42,212 bases of DNA from Candidatus Caenarcanum bioreactoricola. GTDB taxonomy: Bacteria; Cyanobacteriota; Vampirovibrionia; Caenarcaniphilales; Caenarcanaceae. The notes under the pieces are model-generated. The model worked only from the letters and a program-made list of their open reading frames with translations. It was not told the DNA's origin and made no database searches. The stretch's first letter is position 1. Each line of letters begins with the position of its first letter. The position numbers were made by a program, and so were the translations under genes. The stretch spans positions 60,262 to 102,473 of the forward strand of contig MOYB01000004.1 of the NCBI GenBank assembly GCA_001899385.1, read 5' to 3'. Below, in pieces: positions 31,548 through 39,561 of the stretch.

Positions 31548-32218
31548 ATGGGTAATCCATTTAAGAAAGCATTTAATTTTGTTACAAATAATGATGGTAT
31601 AGTAGACGATATTTATAGAGTCTTAAAAAAAGAAGAAGGAAAACATATTCACTTACCTTCTCAAATAATAGAAAAAAATATCAAGGTGATATTAGTACTA
31701 TAAATGCTTGTTCAAGTTTAATTAGATGTAAAAAAGAAGATAGTTTTGAAATTACAAATGAACTTACAAATGAAGAAAATGCTTTTATCACATTAGAAAA
31801 GTATTTTGTAAGTTTAATGGAATATTTAAGTTCTTCTGATATAAATTTTGATAATAAAGATTTATCAGCTGAAGATAAAGAAAAATTAAAAGCAGAATTA
31901 AAAAAGTTTATATTAGAGACTGATTTTATATCGAAAATGCAAAACTTATTTGACTCTTATAATTTAAAAGATGCTGATTTTGTTAGAATTTTTCTTACAA
32001 TGGGGCAAGATAGAAAAATAACATTTGAAAATACTAGCAATATTCTAGAATATGAAAAAGAAAAAAGAATTTATCAAGCAATAAGAGGCGTGGCTGAAAC
32101 TTTGTTAGAAGAGCTTGAGAAAGATGGTCAAAAAAGCGCTCATTATATTTTATCAAAAATGGCTGCTGCAATCTTAGATTTTGAAAGAGATAAAAGTATT
32201 TTAGAAATAAAAGATTAA
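31548..32218 (+). pseudogene. Orphan gene interrupted by a frameshift at an A7 run
   Basis: An ATG at 31548 with a GGAG about 11 bases upstream begins 'MGNPFKKAFNFVTNNDG', reads 51 codons and stops at 31701-31703. From the A7 tract at 31672-31678 the -1 frame stays open as 'KYQGDISTINACSSLIRCKK' and on to TAA at 32216-32218. One extra A, or a -1 slip on the A run, gives a single protein of about 223 residues. The C-terminal part is helical and acidic, with no known domain. Strong continuity across the junction suggests recent mutation, sequencing error or real recoding. An internal ATG at 31817 would give only the last 133 residues. It follows rpoD on the same strand. Confidence 0.7.
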
Positions 32219-32234
32219 TAATTTAAAATCTTAA

Positions 32235-33569
32235 TTATTCCTCTTCAACTCTTACTATTTCTGCTCCTAATATTTTTAATTTTTCAACAAGATTATAATA
32301 ACCTCTATCTAAATGACTTAAACCATAAACTTCAGTCATGCCTTTAGCCATTAACCCTGCAATAATAAGCGCTGCTGTTGCTCTTAAATCTTTACCTCTA
32401 ACAATACTCCCAGAAAGTTCTTCTACTCCTTCTATAATAGCCATGTTTCCAACAACTCTTATATTTGCTCCCATTCGATTTAAATCTTCTGCTTGAGAAA
32501 ATCTATCTTCATAAATTGTTTCTTTAATAACACTATTTCCTTTTGCAATTGTAAGTAATGTCATCATTAAAGGTTGTAAATCTGTAGGAAAACCTGGATG
32601 CCATAAAGTACTTATTTCAATAGATTTAATTTCAGTAGATGCTTTTATTTCGATTTTATTTTTCTTTATATCAATTTCAGCTCCAGCTTCTTTGAGTTTA
32701 CTTAATAAAGGAGTTAAATGATCTGAATTAACTTTATCTACAATTACATGCCCTTTAGTTGCAAAGCCTGCTATTAAAAATGTCCCTGCTTCTATACGGT
32801 CTGGCATACAGCTATATTCACAACCATGAAGTTCTTCAAGATTTACACCTTCTATTTCTATATGTTGTGTACCTGCCCCTGTAATCTTTGCTCCACATTC
32901 ATTAAGGAAATTTGCAAGATCTTCTATTTCAGGATCTTTAGCTGCATTTTCAATTATTGTTTTGCCTTTTGCAAGAACTGCTGCCATCATTAAATTTTCA
33001 GTTGCACCATTTGAAGGAATATCTAAATGTATTTCTGCACCTTTTAATTTACCTTCTTTTGCAGATGCTTCTATATATCCATGTGAAAATTCAAGTTCTG
33101 CTCCTAATTTTTTTAAACCTATTTCATGAAGATTTAAACGTCTACTTCCTATTTGACAACCACCCGGTAAAGAAACCCTAGCACTGCCTTGTCTACTAAG
33201 GATAGGTCCTAAAATAACAAAAGATGCTCTTAATTTATTTACTAACTCAAAAGGAGCATAACAAGAGTTTATTTCAGAAAAATCAATTTTAAGAGTTTCA
33301 CTAACTATATTATATTTGCATTTTCCACCTAAAAATTTTAAGATTTCAAGCATTTGTTGAACATCTTTTAATGCAGCTACATTTTTTAATATAACTTCCC
33401 CCGGAATTAAAATACAAGCTGCCATTAGCTTTAATACAGAGTTTTTAGCACCAGAAATTTTTACTTTACCATTTAAGGGTTTACCTCCCCTTATTAAAAT
33501 CCTTGATTCTGTTTCAGTGTTTTCTTTGATTCTGAGCGAATTTTCATCAAGATTTTGTTTTTGTTTCAT
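32235..33569 (-). CDS. murA: UDP-N-acetylglucosamine 1-carboxyvinyltransferase
   Basis: The first committed step of peptidoglycan synthesis, adding enolpyruvate to UDP-GlcNAc. I start at ATG 33569 (a GTG one codon upstream is possible), giving 444 residues. 'GGKPLNGKVKISGAKNSVL' is the N-terminal family motif. The active-site Cys is in 'LPGGCQIGSRRLNLH', so the fosfomycin target residue is present. 'HPGFPTDLQP' and 'EDRFSQAEDLNRMGA' are further conserved. The first 25 residues are a short charged extension before the core. It is convergent with the frameshifted gene, 16 bases away. Confidence 0.96.
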   Translation of the reverse strand: MKQKQNLDENSLRIKENTETESRILIRGGKPLNGKVKISGAKNSVLKLMAACILIPGEVILKNVAALKDVQQMLEILKFLGGKCKYNIVSETLKIDFSEINSCYAPFELVNKLRASFVILGPILSRQGSARVSLPGGCQIGSRRLNLHEIGLKKLGAELEFSHGYIEASAKEGKLKGAEIHLDIPSNGATENLMMAAVLAKGKTIIENAAKDPEIEDLANFLNECGAKITGAGTQHIEIEGVNLEELHGCEYSCMPDRIEAGTFLIAGFATKGHVIVDKVNSDHLTPLLSKLKEAGAEIDIKKNKIEIKASTEIKSIEISTLWHPGFPTDLQPLMMTLLTIAKGNSVIKETIYEDRFSQAEDLNRMGANIRVVGNMAIIEGVEELSGSIVRGKDLRATAALIIAGLMAKGMTEVYGLSHLDRGYYNLVEKLKILGAEIVRVEEE

Positions 33570-33633
33570 CACTAAAAAAATAAATTCTAATATCTTTTAA
33601 TAATAGCAAAACTAAATTAATAAGAGAAATTTG

Positions 33634-33639
33634 TATAAT
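33634..33639 (+). promoter_or_regulatory. TATAAT box of pdxA (near-leaderless type)
   Basis: TATAAT ends eight bases before ATG 33648, which leaves room for a leader of about two bases. Confidence 0.6.
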
Positions 33640-33647
33640 TAAATAAT

Positions 33648-34604
33648 ATGAAATCAATAGCATTAACCTATGGAGATCCTAACGGAATCGGCTTAGAAAT
33701 TCTTAATAAGCTTATTATTGAAAAATATTTTTTAAAATTTAAAGAAGATGTTTTATTTAAAATTTATGGTGATGCTGATCTTATAACTTCTGAAGCTTCT
33801 AAATATAATATAAAAATAATTGATTGTAAAAAATATATAAAAAAAGAACACAGCTTTGATTGTTTAAATATCGCAACACAAGCTTGTATTGAAAAAGAAT
33901 GTAGCGCTTTAATAACAGGTCCTATTTGTAAAGAAAAATGGTTTTTAGCTGATTATAAATATTCAGGACAAACAGAATTTCTATCAGAAAAAACTCAAAA
34001 ACAAGCTGAAATGGTCTTTATGACAAATACTGAATTTCATGAAAAATCTAAAGCATTAAGAATATTATTATTAACAAGGCATATTCCTTTAAATAAGGTC
34101 TCAGAAAATTTAACAGAAGCTCGCTTTAAAGAAGCAATAGAAATTTTAAAAAACACATTTGGACAAGATATAAACATAGGCTTAGCGGGATTAAATCCTC
34201 ATGCTGGAGAAGAAGGGCAAATAGGCACAGAAGAAATTTCTTGGAAAAGCTTTTTAACAGATTTAAATATTAAAGGACCCTTTTCTCCTGATCAAATTTG
34301 GTTTAATATGGCAAGAAATTATCTTGAAAATAAAGATCAAGATTTTTTTGTTTATTTAGCACCATATCACGATCAAGTTTTAGCGCTTATAAAAGCAATT
34401 ACTTCTTTAAAAGCAGTAAATGTATCTTTAGGGTTGCCTTTTTTAAGAACTTCCCCTGATCATGGAACAGCTTTTAATTTAGTAGGAAAAAATAAAGCTA
34501 ATATAATACCTTTTTGGGAAGCAATTAAACTCTGTATAGAATGGTACGAGGGAGACTCGAACTCCCGACCTGAGGGTTATGAATCCTCCGCTCTAGCCAG
34601 CTGA
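33648..34604 (+). CDS. pdxA: 4-hydroxythreonine-4-phosphate dehydrogenase
   Basis: An enzyme of the DXP-dependent pyridoxine 5'-phosphate route. The 318 residues contain 'TYGDPNGIGLEI' at the start, 'ALITGPICKEKW', 'GHTEFL'-type sequence here as 'SGQTEFLSEKT', 'LNPHAGEEGQIG', 'APYHDQVLA' and 'LPFLRTSPDHGTAFNLVG'. The metal-binding histidines are in the last three motifs; the usual first His is replaced by Gln in 'SGQTE', which deserves a check. The reading frame has no stop before it enters the antisense strand of the tRNA gene, and the TGA lies inside the tRNA. The last 21 residues are therefore tRNA-derived ('SNSRPEGYESSALAS'). Confidence 0.9.
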   Translation: MKSIALTYGDPNGIGLEILNKLIIEKYFLKFKEDVLFKIYGDADLITSEASKYNIKIIDCKKYIKKEHSFDCLNIATQACIEKECSALITGPICKEKWFLADYKYSGQTEFLSEKTQKQAEMVFMTNTEFHEKSKALRILLLTRHIPLNKVSENLTEARFKEAIEILKNTFGQDINIGLAGLNPHAGEEGQIGTEEISWKSFLTDLNIKGPFSPDQIWFNMARNYLENKDQDFFVYLAPYHDQVLALIKAITSLKAVNVSLGLPFLRTSPDHGTAFNLVGKNKANIIPFWEAIKLCIEWYEGDSNSRPEGYESSALAS

Positions 34605-34615
34605 GCTATCGTACC
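34542..34615 (-). tRNA. tRNA-Met (CAT anticodon)
   Basis: A 74-nt cloverleaf on the minus strand: 7-bp acceptor GGTACGA/TCGTACC, D stem GCTC/GAGC, anticodon loop TTCATAA, variable AGGTC, T stem GGGAG/CTCCC with TTCGAGT, discriminator A. CCA is not encoded. G1-C72 pairing excludes initiator tRNA. Elongator Met is most likely; a lysidine-modified tRNA-Ile2 also has a CAT anticodon and is the alternative. The last pair of the anticodon stem (A31-C39) is a mismatch. It overlaps the 3' end of pdxA on the other strand by 63 bases. Confidence 0.93.
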
Positions 34616-34625
34616 AGAAGATTTA

Positions 34626-34654
34626 AATATAGCAGATTTTCTTTACTTTCTCAA
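34626..34654 (-). promoter_or_regulatory. Promoter of the tRNA-Met gene
   Basis: On the minus strand TTGAGA (34654-34649), a 17-base spacer and TATATT (34631-34626) predict transcription from about 34619, four bases before the tRNA. Confidence 0.65.
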
Positions 34655-34716
34655 ATATTTTTTAATTAATTTTTTAAAAGTTTAGGAGCTAAGAACTTCT
34701 TAACCCCTAAAGAAGT

Positions 34717-35433
34717 CTATAATACACAACCTGCTTTAATAGCACTTTCTTGTACGCTTAAACCAGGTGGAATTTCGGTTCCATTTGGTAATAAAATAGT
34801 AGGATAACCAGTGATTTTAGCTTTTCTACAAGTTTTTTTATCGAAATCACAGTTTACAAAATTAATATAGGAAAAATATTCTCCAAAAATTTCTTTTTGA
34901 TGCTTACAATGAGGACACCATTCAGTACCATACATTGTTATGTTTTTCTCTTTAAGACATTCAGCAGCAAGAAGATCTTTTGATTTTTCTACAACATCAG
35001 TATTAATTAAGATTTCATTTTCGGGATTTGTTTGAACATCTTGAATATCTTGAGTTGTTTGATTTTCAACTTGAGCATAATTTTCTGTACAACCAGCACC
35101 TCTAGCAACTTCCCCTATAGTACCAGGCTCTACTTCTTGTCCATTAGGTAATAACCAAGTAGGATAACCTTGTAAATTTTTACTTTCACAAATTTCAGGA
35201 TTTTCTTCACAATCAACATAATTAATATAAGAGAAATATTCTCCAAATAATTGTTTTTGTTTTTGGCAATTAGGGCACCATTCAGCACCATACATTGTAA
35301 TGCCTTTATCTTTAAGACATTTAACATCGTCTAATTCACTTGAAAAACCTTTATTTGAAAAAATTAAAAAAGTGAAAACTATAGAACAAAGATAAAATAA
35401 ATTCTTATTCATTGAATTAATAATTAGTTTCAT
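34717..35433 (-). CDS. Exported protein with two tandem thioredoxin-like domains
   Basis: A 238-residue protein with an N-terminal signal peptide or anchor ('LFYLCSIVFTFLIFSNKGFS') and two similar domains. Domain 1 (about 36-115) reads 'ITMYGAEWCPNCQKQKQLFG'; domain 2 (about 158-238) reads 'ITMYGTEWCPHCKHQKEIFG'. Both have CPxC active sites, a second Cys pair around 'YVDCEENPEIC' and 'FVNCDFDKKTC', and a cis-Pro ('GYPTWLLPNG', 'GYPTILLPNG'). A disordered Gln/Asn/Thr linker joins them. The type matches the thioredoxin domain fused to cyanobacterial VKOR, so it probably makes or isomerises disulfides outside the membrane. It is divergent from the prepilin-peptidase-like gene, with only 26 bases between starts. 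Confidence 0.85.
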   Translation of the reverse strand: MKLIINSMNKNLFYLCSIVFTFLIFSNKGFSSELDDVKCLKDKGITMYGAEWCPNCQKQKQLFGEYFSYINYVDCEENPEICESKNLQGYPTWLLPNGQEVEPGTIGEVARGAGCTENYAQVENQTTQDIQDVQTNPENEILINTDVVEKSKDLLAAECLKEKNITMYGTEWCPHCKHQKEIFGEYFSYINFVNCDFDKKTCRKAKITGYPTILLPNGTEIPPGLSVQESAIKAGCVL

Positions 35434-35442
35434 TTTTCATTT

Positions 35443-35448
35443 TATAAT
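35443..35448 (+). promoter_or_regulatory. TATAAT box in the 26-base divergent intergenic region
   Basis: TATAAT lies 11 bases before ATG 35460. The same 26 bases also hold a TATAAA-like box for the divergent thioredoxin gene, so the two promoters must overlap and may compete. Confidence 0.45.
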
Positions 35449-35459
35449 AAAATAATTAT

Positions 35460-36380
35460 ATGTTCAAATATAAATTCAATTTCTCTAATATATCTTTTTA
35501 TTTAAGCTTTTATTTTTTATATATTTTTCAGATATTTTGTTTATATAAGCATGATTTTAGTTTTAAGGAATTTATTTTTATTTTTATTTTTAATTTATTT
35601 CTTTTGTTAAATAGTTTTTTTGATTTAAAAGATAAAAACATTCCTTTATGGACTTTGATTTTTGGTATAATTTCCGCTATTTTATGGCATTTTTTCTCTT
35701 TAGAATTACCTTTTAAACTTTTTTTTAATACAAATCATTCAATAACAGAATCAATACTTGGTTTAATTATAGGTTTTATAATTTTTGATATTTTATCTAA
35801 TATAACTAATAAGAAAAACAAAACTGGATTAATTCAAATAACAATAGCTTCTTTTATATTATTATTTATGAGTCTTTTAACTTATTTAAAAGATTACAAA
35901 TTTATATTTTTATATTTAACAATTATTCTTTATTTAATTATACGAAAGGCTTTTATTTTAATATATGAACGTTTAAATGCTTTTTTGATTTATCCTTGTT
36001 TTTTTCTGATTTTTATTTTTAGTTGTTTTAAATTAGGAGTATATGCAATCTACATTACAGGAATATGTTTTTTAATAGAAGAAACTATTTTTCCTATAAT
36101 TTACAAGATTTTTCCTAATAAAAATAAATTTACAGAAGAAATAAAAGAAGAAAACAAAGATTTTATAGGAGGTGCTGATTCAATGTTTTTAGCAGGCATA
36201 GGGAGTTTTCTAGGAGCAACAGCAATTACTAATACTTTGTTTTTTTCTGCTTTGATTTTATTTATTTATTTTATTTTTAATAGAATTTTCAGAAAAAATC
36301 TTCCTAAAGAAGCAATAGCTTTAATACCTTTTTTATCTTTAGGTGCGCAATTAACAGCTATTTTTATGTTTTTTAATTAA
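35460..36380 (+). CDS. Polytopic membrane protein, prepilin-peptidase (A24)-like
   Basis: A 306-residue, very hydrophobic protein with about eight membrane helices. Two aspartate motifs fit the aspartyl prepilin peptidase: 'NSFFDLKDKNIPLWT' near residues 53-67 (usual D-x5-IP-N-x-L-T) and 'IGGADSMFLAGIGSFLG' near 237-253 (usual G-x-GD-x-K-L-x-x-x-x-G-x-x-x-G). The N-terminal zinc/methylase domain with CxxC pairs is absent, and the second motif has GGAD in place of GxGD. It may process type IV pilin or Tad pre-pilins for competence, but activity is not certain. Confidence 0.65.
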   Translation: MFKYKFNFSNISFYLSFYFLYIFQIFCLYKHDFSFKEFIFIFIFNLFLLLNSFFDLKDKNIPLWTLIFGIISAILWHFFSLELPFKLFFNTNHSITESILGLIIGFIIFDILSNITNKKNKTGLIQITIASFILLFMSLLTYLKDYKFIFLYLTIILYLIIRKAFILIYERLNAFLIYPCFFLIFIFSCFKLGVYAIYITGICFLIEETIFPIIYKIFPNKNKFTEEIKEENKDFIGGADSMFLAGIGSFLGATAITNTLFFSALILFIYFIFNRIFRKNLPKEAIALIPFLSLGAQLTAIFMFFN

Positions 36381-36419
36381 TTTACATGCTAAAATAAAAT
36401 AACTTTAATAAACTTTATA

Positions 36420-37505
36420 ATGCCTCCAATTCAACCTTCAAATATAGAAATTAATAATGAGGTAAATCAACAACCCTTTAAAAAAGAAGTAAAAGATAAA
36501 AAAGAAAAGCCTAATATACTTTTAAAAGAAAAAGAAATTAAAGTTGAAGAATCTTTTAGACCTCAAAATCTTGATGATTATATAGGACAAGAAAAATTAA
36601 AAAAAATTATAAATATAAGAATTTCTGCGGCTATTAAAAGAGGAGATCCTGCAAGTTTTGGGCATTGTCTTTTGTATGGTCCTCCTGGTCTTGGAAAAAC
36701 AAGTTGTGCTTTTCTTATTGGACAATTATTATCTGCAAAAGTACATATATTATCTGCTCCAGCTCTTGAAAAACCTAAAGATATTATAGGAATTTTATTA
36801 TCTGTATCAAAAGGAGATGTAGTTTTTATAGATGAAATCCATAGATTAAATAAAATTAGTGAAGAGCTTTTATATCCAGTATTAGAAGATTTTTGTTTAG
36901 ATTTTTCAACAGGCAAAGGCAATACTGCAAAAATAAATAGAATAGCTTTACCTAAATTTATTATGATAGGTGCTACAACAAAGCTAGGAAGTCTTTCTGC
37001 GCCTCTTAGGGATCGGTTCACACATATTCATCATTTAGAATATTATTCTGAAGAAGAAATTGCTCAGATTATATCTAGGACTTCTAAGATTTTAAATTAC
37101 AATTTAACTCATGAAGGAGCATTAATTATTGCTCAAAGATCTAGAAAGACTCCAAGAATAGCAAATAGAATTTGTAGATTAGTTAGAGACTACTTATCAC
37201 ACAAAGAATGTTCTATCGCTAATGTAGATATTGTAGAAGAAGCATTAAATTTATATGAAATAGACAAATTTGGATTAGATTCAATAGACAGAAAAATATT
37301 AAAAGCAATAAATGAAAATTATGCAGGGGGACCAGTTGGCTTAGAAACTCTTAGTGCAAGCATTGCTGAAGATCCAAAAACTTTAGAAGATTTTTATGAA
37401 CCATTTTTATTACAAGAAGGTTTATTAGAAAGAACTTCTAAAGGGCGCAAAATAAGTCAAAAAGCATTAGATTTAATAGAAAAAAATATTATAAAATTAA
37501 CTTAA
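36420..37505 (+). CDS. ruvB: Holliday junction branch-migration ATPase RuvB
   Basis: The motor of the RuvAB complex. The protein has 361 residues. An unusual Lys/Glu-rich leader of about 45 residues precedes the core, which starts 'FRPQNLDDYIGQEKLKK'. Walker A is 'LLYGPPGLGKTSCAF', Walker B 'DVVFIDEIHRL', sensor 1 'IGATTKLGSLSAPLRDRF' with the Arg finger, and the C-terminal winged helix ends 'RTSKGRKISQKA'. The first ATG (36420) lacks a Shine-Dalgarno. Its last 17 bases overlap the convergent dgkA. Confidence 0.95.
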   Translation: MPPIQPSNIEINNEVNQQPFKKEVKDKKEKPNILLKEKEIKVEESFRPQNLDDYIGQEKLKKIINIRISAAIKRGDPASFGHCLLYGPPGLGKTSCAFLIGQLLSAKVHILSAPALEKPKDIIGILLSVSKGDVVFIDEIHRLNKISEELLYPVLEDFCLDFSTGKGNTAKINRIALPKFIMIGATTKLGSLSAPLRDRFTHIHHLEYYSEEEIAQIISRTSKILNYNLTHEGALIIAQRSRKTPRIANRICRLVRDYLSHKECSIANVDIVEEALNLYEIDKFGLDSIDRKILKAINENYAGGPVGLETLSASIAEDPKTLEDFYEPFLLQEGLLERTSKGRKISQKALDLIEKNIIKLT

Positions 37506-37857
37506 GTTTAGGAAGAAAAATCATAATTGCTATAAATAAAGAATAAATTGCTGAAATTAAAACTGCAGCAGCACCTACATCTTTAGCTTGTTTTGCAAAT
37601 CCAAGTTTTCTTTTATCTGTTATAAGATCTGTAATTCGTTCAATACAAGTATTAATCATTTCTGCAAAGACTACAAAAAAACAGGCATTGATAACTGCTA
37701 TCCATTCAGCTTTTGATAATTTAAAGAAAAATCCTACTATTACTACAAATAAAAAAACTATTAATTCTATTCTTAAATTTTGTTCTCTATAGAAACTATC
37801 TCTTAAGCCATGCCACGCCCATTTGAAACTTTTAAATAATCTTTCTATTTTTATCAT
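37489..37857 (-). CDS. dgkA: Diacylglycerol/undecaprenol kinase (DgkA family)
   Basis: A 122-residue integral membrane kinase with three helices. Family motifs are 'FKWAWHGLRDSFYREQNLRI' and 'VFAEMINTCIERITDLI', with the catalytic Glu/Asn, followed by 'AKQAKDVGAAAVLISA'. It recycles diacylglycerol or phosphorylates undecaprenol for envelope synthesis; the substrate is not decided by sequence. Its end overlaps ruvB by 17 bases. It begins two bases after the stop of the secreted protein gene, so the two form an operon. Confidence 0.93.
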   Translation of the reverse strand: MIKIERLFKSFKWAWHGLRDSFYREQNLRIELIVFLFVVIVGFFFKLSKAEWIAVINACFFVVFAEMINTCIERITDLITDKRKLGFAKQAKDVGAAAVLISAIYSLFIAIMIFLPKLKLIL

Positions 37858-37859
37858 AA

Positions 37860-38402
37860 TTAAAACACCGCAGCACTTATTGTAAATGTCCCTGTATATG
37901 TCCCTGTTTCAGAATCAGAATTAATTGAAGTTTCTTTTAAATCTCCTACTATTTGAATATCTGCCCTGTAAGGCAATGTCCCTGTATTTGAATTTATAAA
38001 ATCTATATTAAAATAACTATCTGATAAATTCTGTGATCCTATTTGCCCTCTTAAATCTACAATTATCTGACTAGTTGCATTATTAAGAGTTATACTTAAA
38101 GGTTGAACCCTTGCTTGTATTACGTATAACCCGTCAGAACAACTTCCATTTTCGCAATTTGTATAAATACCACCATTAATTAAATAATTATTACTTGCTA
38201 CATCAGCTGAGCCTATAAGAGAAGAACCTAAAATTGATTCAGAAAAATCACTTACCCCTAAAGAGTCATTATAAAAAGTATGTGAGAAAGGAGTTTCGCC
38301 ATTTATTGCAAGCACATAAGTAACAGGCACTATAATACCGCTATAAGCTTTAAAACAACTTAAAATAAAAATAATTCCTAATTTTAAAAATAATTTTTTC
38401 AT
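37860..38402 (-). CDS. Secreted DUF4402 / spore-coat-U-like protein
   Basis: A 180-residue exported protein. The signal peptide '[20 protein letters not shown]' is followed by a strand-rich mature part. The C-terminal pattern '[17 protein letters not shown]' matches the final strands of DUF4402 and coat-protein-U-type domains, some of which form pilus-like or surface adhesin subunits. Two cysteines ('NCENGSC') could form a disulfide, possibly aided by the exported tandem thioredoxin encoded nearby. The identification rests on overall pattern and is tentative. It is the first gene of an operon with dgkA. Confidence 0.6.
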   Translation of the reverse strand: MKKLFLKLGIIFILSCFKAYSGIIVPVTYVLAINGETPFSHTFYNDSLGVSDFSESILGSSLIGSADVASNNYLINGGIYTNCENGSCSDGLYVIQARVQPLSITLNNATSQIIVDLRGQIGSQNLSDSYFNIDFINSNTGTLPYRADIQIVGDLKETSINSDSETGTYTGTFTISAAVF

Positions 38403-38445
38403 AAAATCTTATAATTATTTAAAATATTCCCTTTTTATTAATTCT

Positions 38446-39561
38446 ATGAAAATTCCTTATTTTTTGCTTGGTCCACTCGCCCAACTTATTGAAGGTGAAC
38501 TCACTGGCGATCCTAGTATTGAACTTAAAGGTTTTAATCCAAGTCCAGAAAAGGCAAATTCAAATGAAATATGTTTTGTTTTTTCAAAAAAGTATATTGA
38601 ATTATTAAATACAGGGGAATTAAAAGCAGGAGCATATATTGTGCCTCTTGATGCCAAAATAACTGTAAATGTAGCTAGAATAGCAGTTAAAAATCCTAAA
38701 CTTGTAATAAAAAAACTCCTTGAGCTTTTTGCACCTAAACGTTATAGCCCAGAAGGTATACATCCAAGTGCAGTTATAGATCCAAGTGCTAAATTAGGCG
38801 AAGATGTAAAAATAGGAGCAAATGTTTTTATTGGACCAGAAAGTGAAATAGGGGACAATACACAAATTCAAGCAAATGTAAGTATAGGAGCTAAAGTTAA
38901 AATAGGGAAAAATTGCATTTTAAAATATAATTGTGTAATAGAAGATGAATGCATAATAGGCAATAAAGTAATAATACATCCCGGTACAGTAATTGGATCT
39001 GATGGATTTAGTTATGTAACCGAAGAAGAAACAATAATTGATAAACTTAAAAAATCACCAACATCAGTATTTAATGCAGAAGAACTTTCTAAAGATATAA
39101 ATACAAAACCTAATCCCTATTTAAAAGTAATTTCTGCAGGAAATGTAGTTATAGAAGATAATGTAGAAATAGGTGCAAATACTTGTATTGATCGGGGAAC
39201 ATTAGGAGCTACTTTTATAGGGGAAAATACAAAAATAGATAATTTAGTTCAAATAGCACATAATTGTCAAATAGGAAAAGATTGTTTATTAATTGGGCAA
39301 TGTGGAATAGCAGGAAGTGTAAAAATAGGCAACAGAACAGTAATAGCAGGGCAGGCAGGATGTCGAGATAATATAACAATAGGCAGCGATTGTTTATTAA
39401 TGGCAGCAAGTCATGTACATAAAGACATAGCAGCATTTAGTATATTAGGGGGAACGCCTGCTGTTTCACCAAAAGAATATCTAGAAAAAGAAAAAGCTCC
39501 TAAAAAAGCTTTGCGAGAAATAAACAAATTAAAAAAAGCAATAGAGGAGCTTAAATCATGA
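38446..39561 (+). CDS. lpxD: UDP-3-O-acylglucosamine N-acyltransferase
   Basis: The third step of lipid A synthesis. The 371 residues have an N-terminal UDP-binding domain (about 1-105, '[17 protein letters not shown]'). A long left-handed beta helix of hexapeptides follows ('[14 protein letters not shown]' and on). The catalytic His is in '[14 protein letters not shown]' near residue 269. The C-terminal helix '[15 protein letters not shown]' completes it. An extra loop with Lys/Asp around residues 196-225 is larger than in E. coli LpxD. It proves an outer membrane lineage. It overlaps rodA by four bases. Confidence 0.95.
   Translation: MKIPYFLLGPLAQLIEGELTGDPSIELKGFNPSPEKANSNEICFVFSKKYIELLNTGELKAGAYIVPLDAKITVNVARIAVKNPKLVIKKLLELFAPKRYSPEGIHPSAVIDPSAKLGEDVKIGANVFIGPESEIGDNTQIQANVSIGAKVKIGKNCILKYNCVIEDECIIGNKVIIHPGTVIGSDGFSYVTEEETIIDKLKKSPTSVFNAEELSKDINTKPNPYLKVISAGNVVIEDNVEIGANTCIDRGTLGATFIGENTKIDNLVQIAHNCQIGKDCLLIGQCGIAGSVKIGNRTVIAGQAGCRDNITIGSDCLLMAASHVHKDIAAFSILGGTPAVSPKEYLEKEKAPKKALREINKLKKAIEELKS

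Noticed and set aside
34690-34712. Hairpin after the tandem thioredoxin gene (ACTTCTT/AAGAAGT)
   Set aside because: A 7-bp stem with no T-run in the gene's direction; not called as a terminator.
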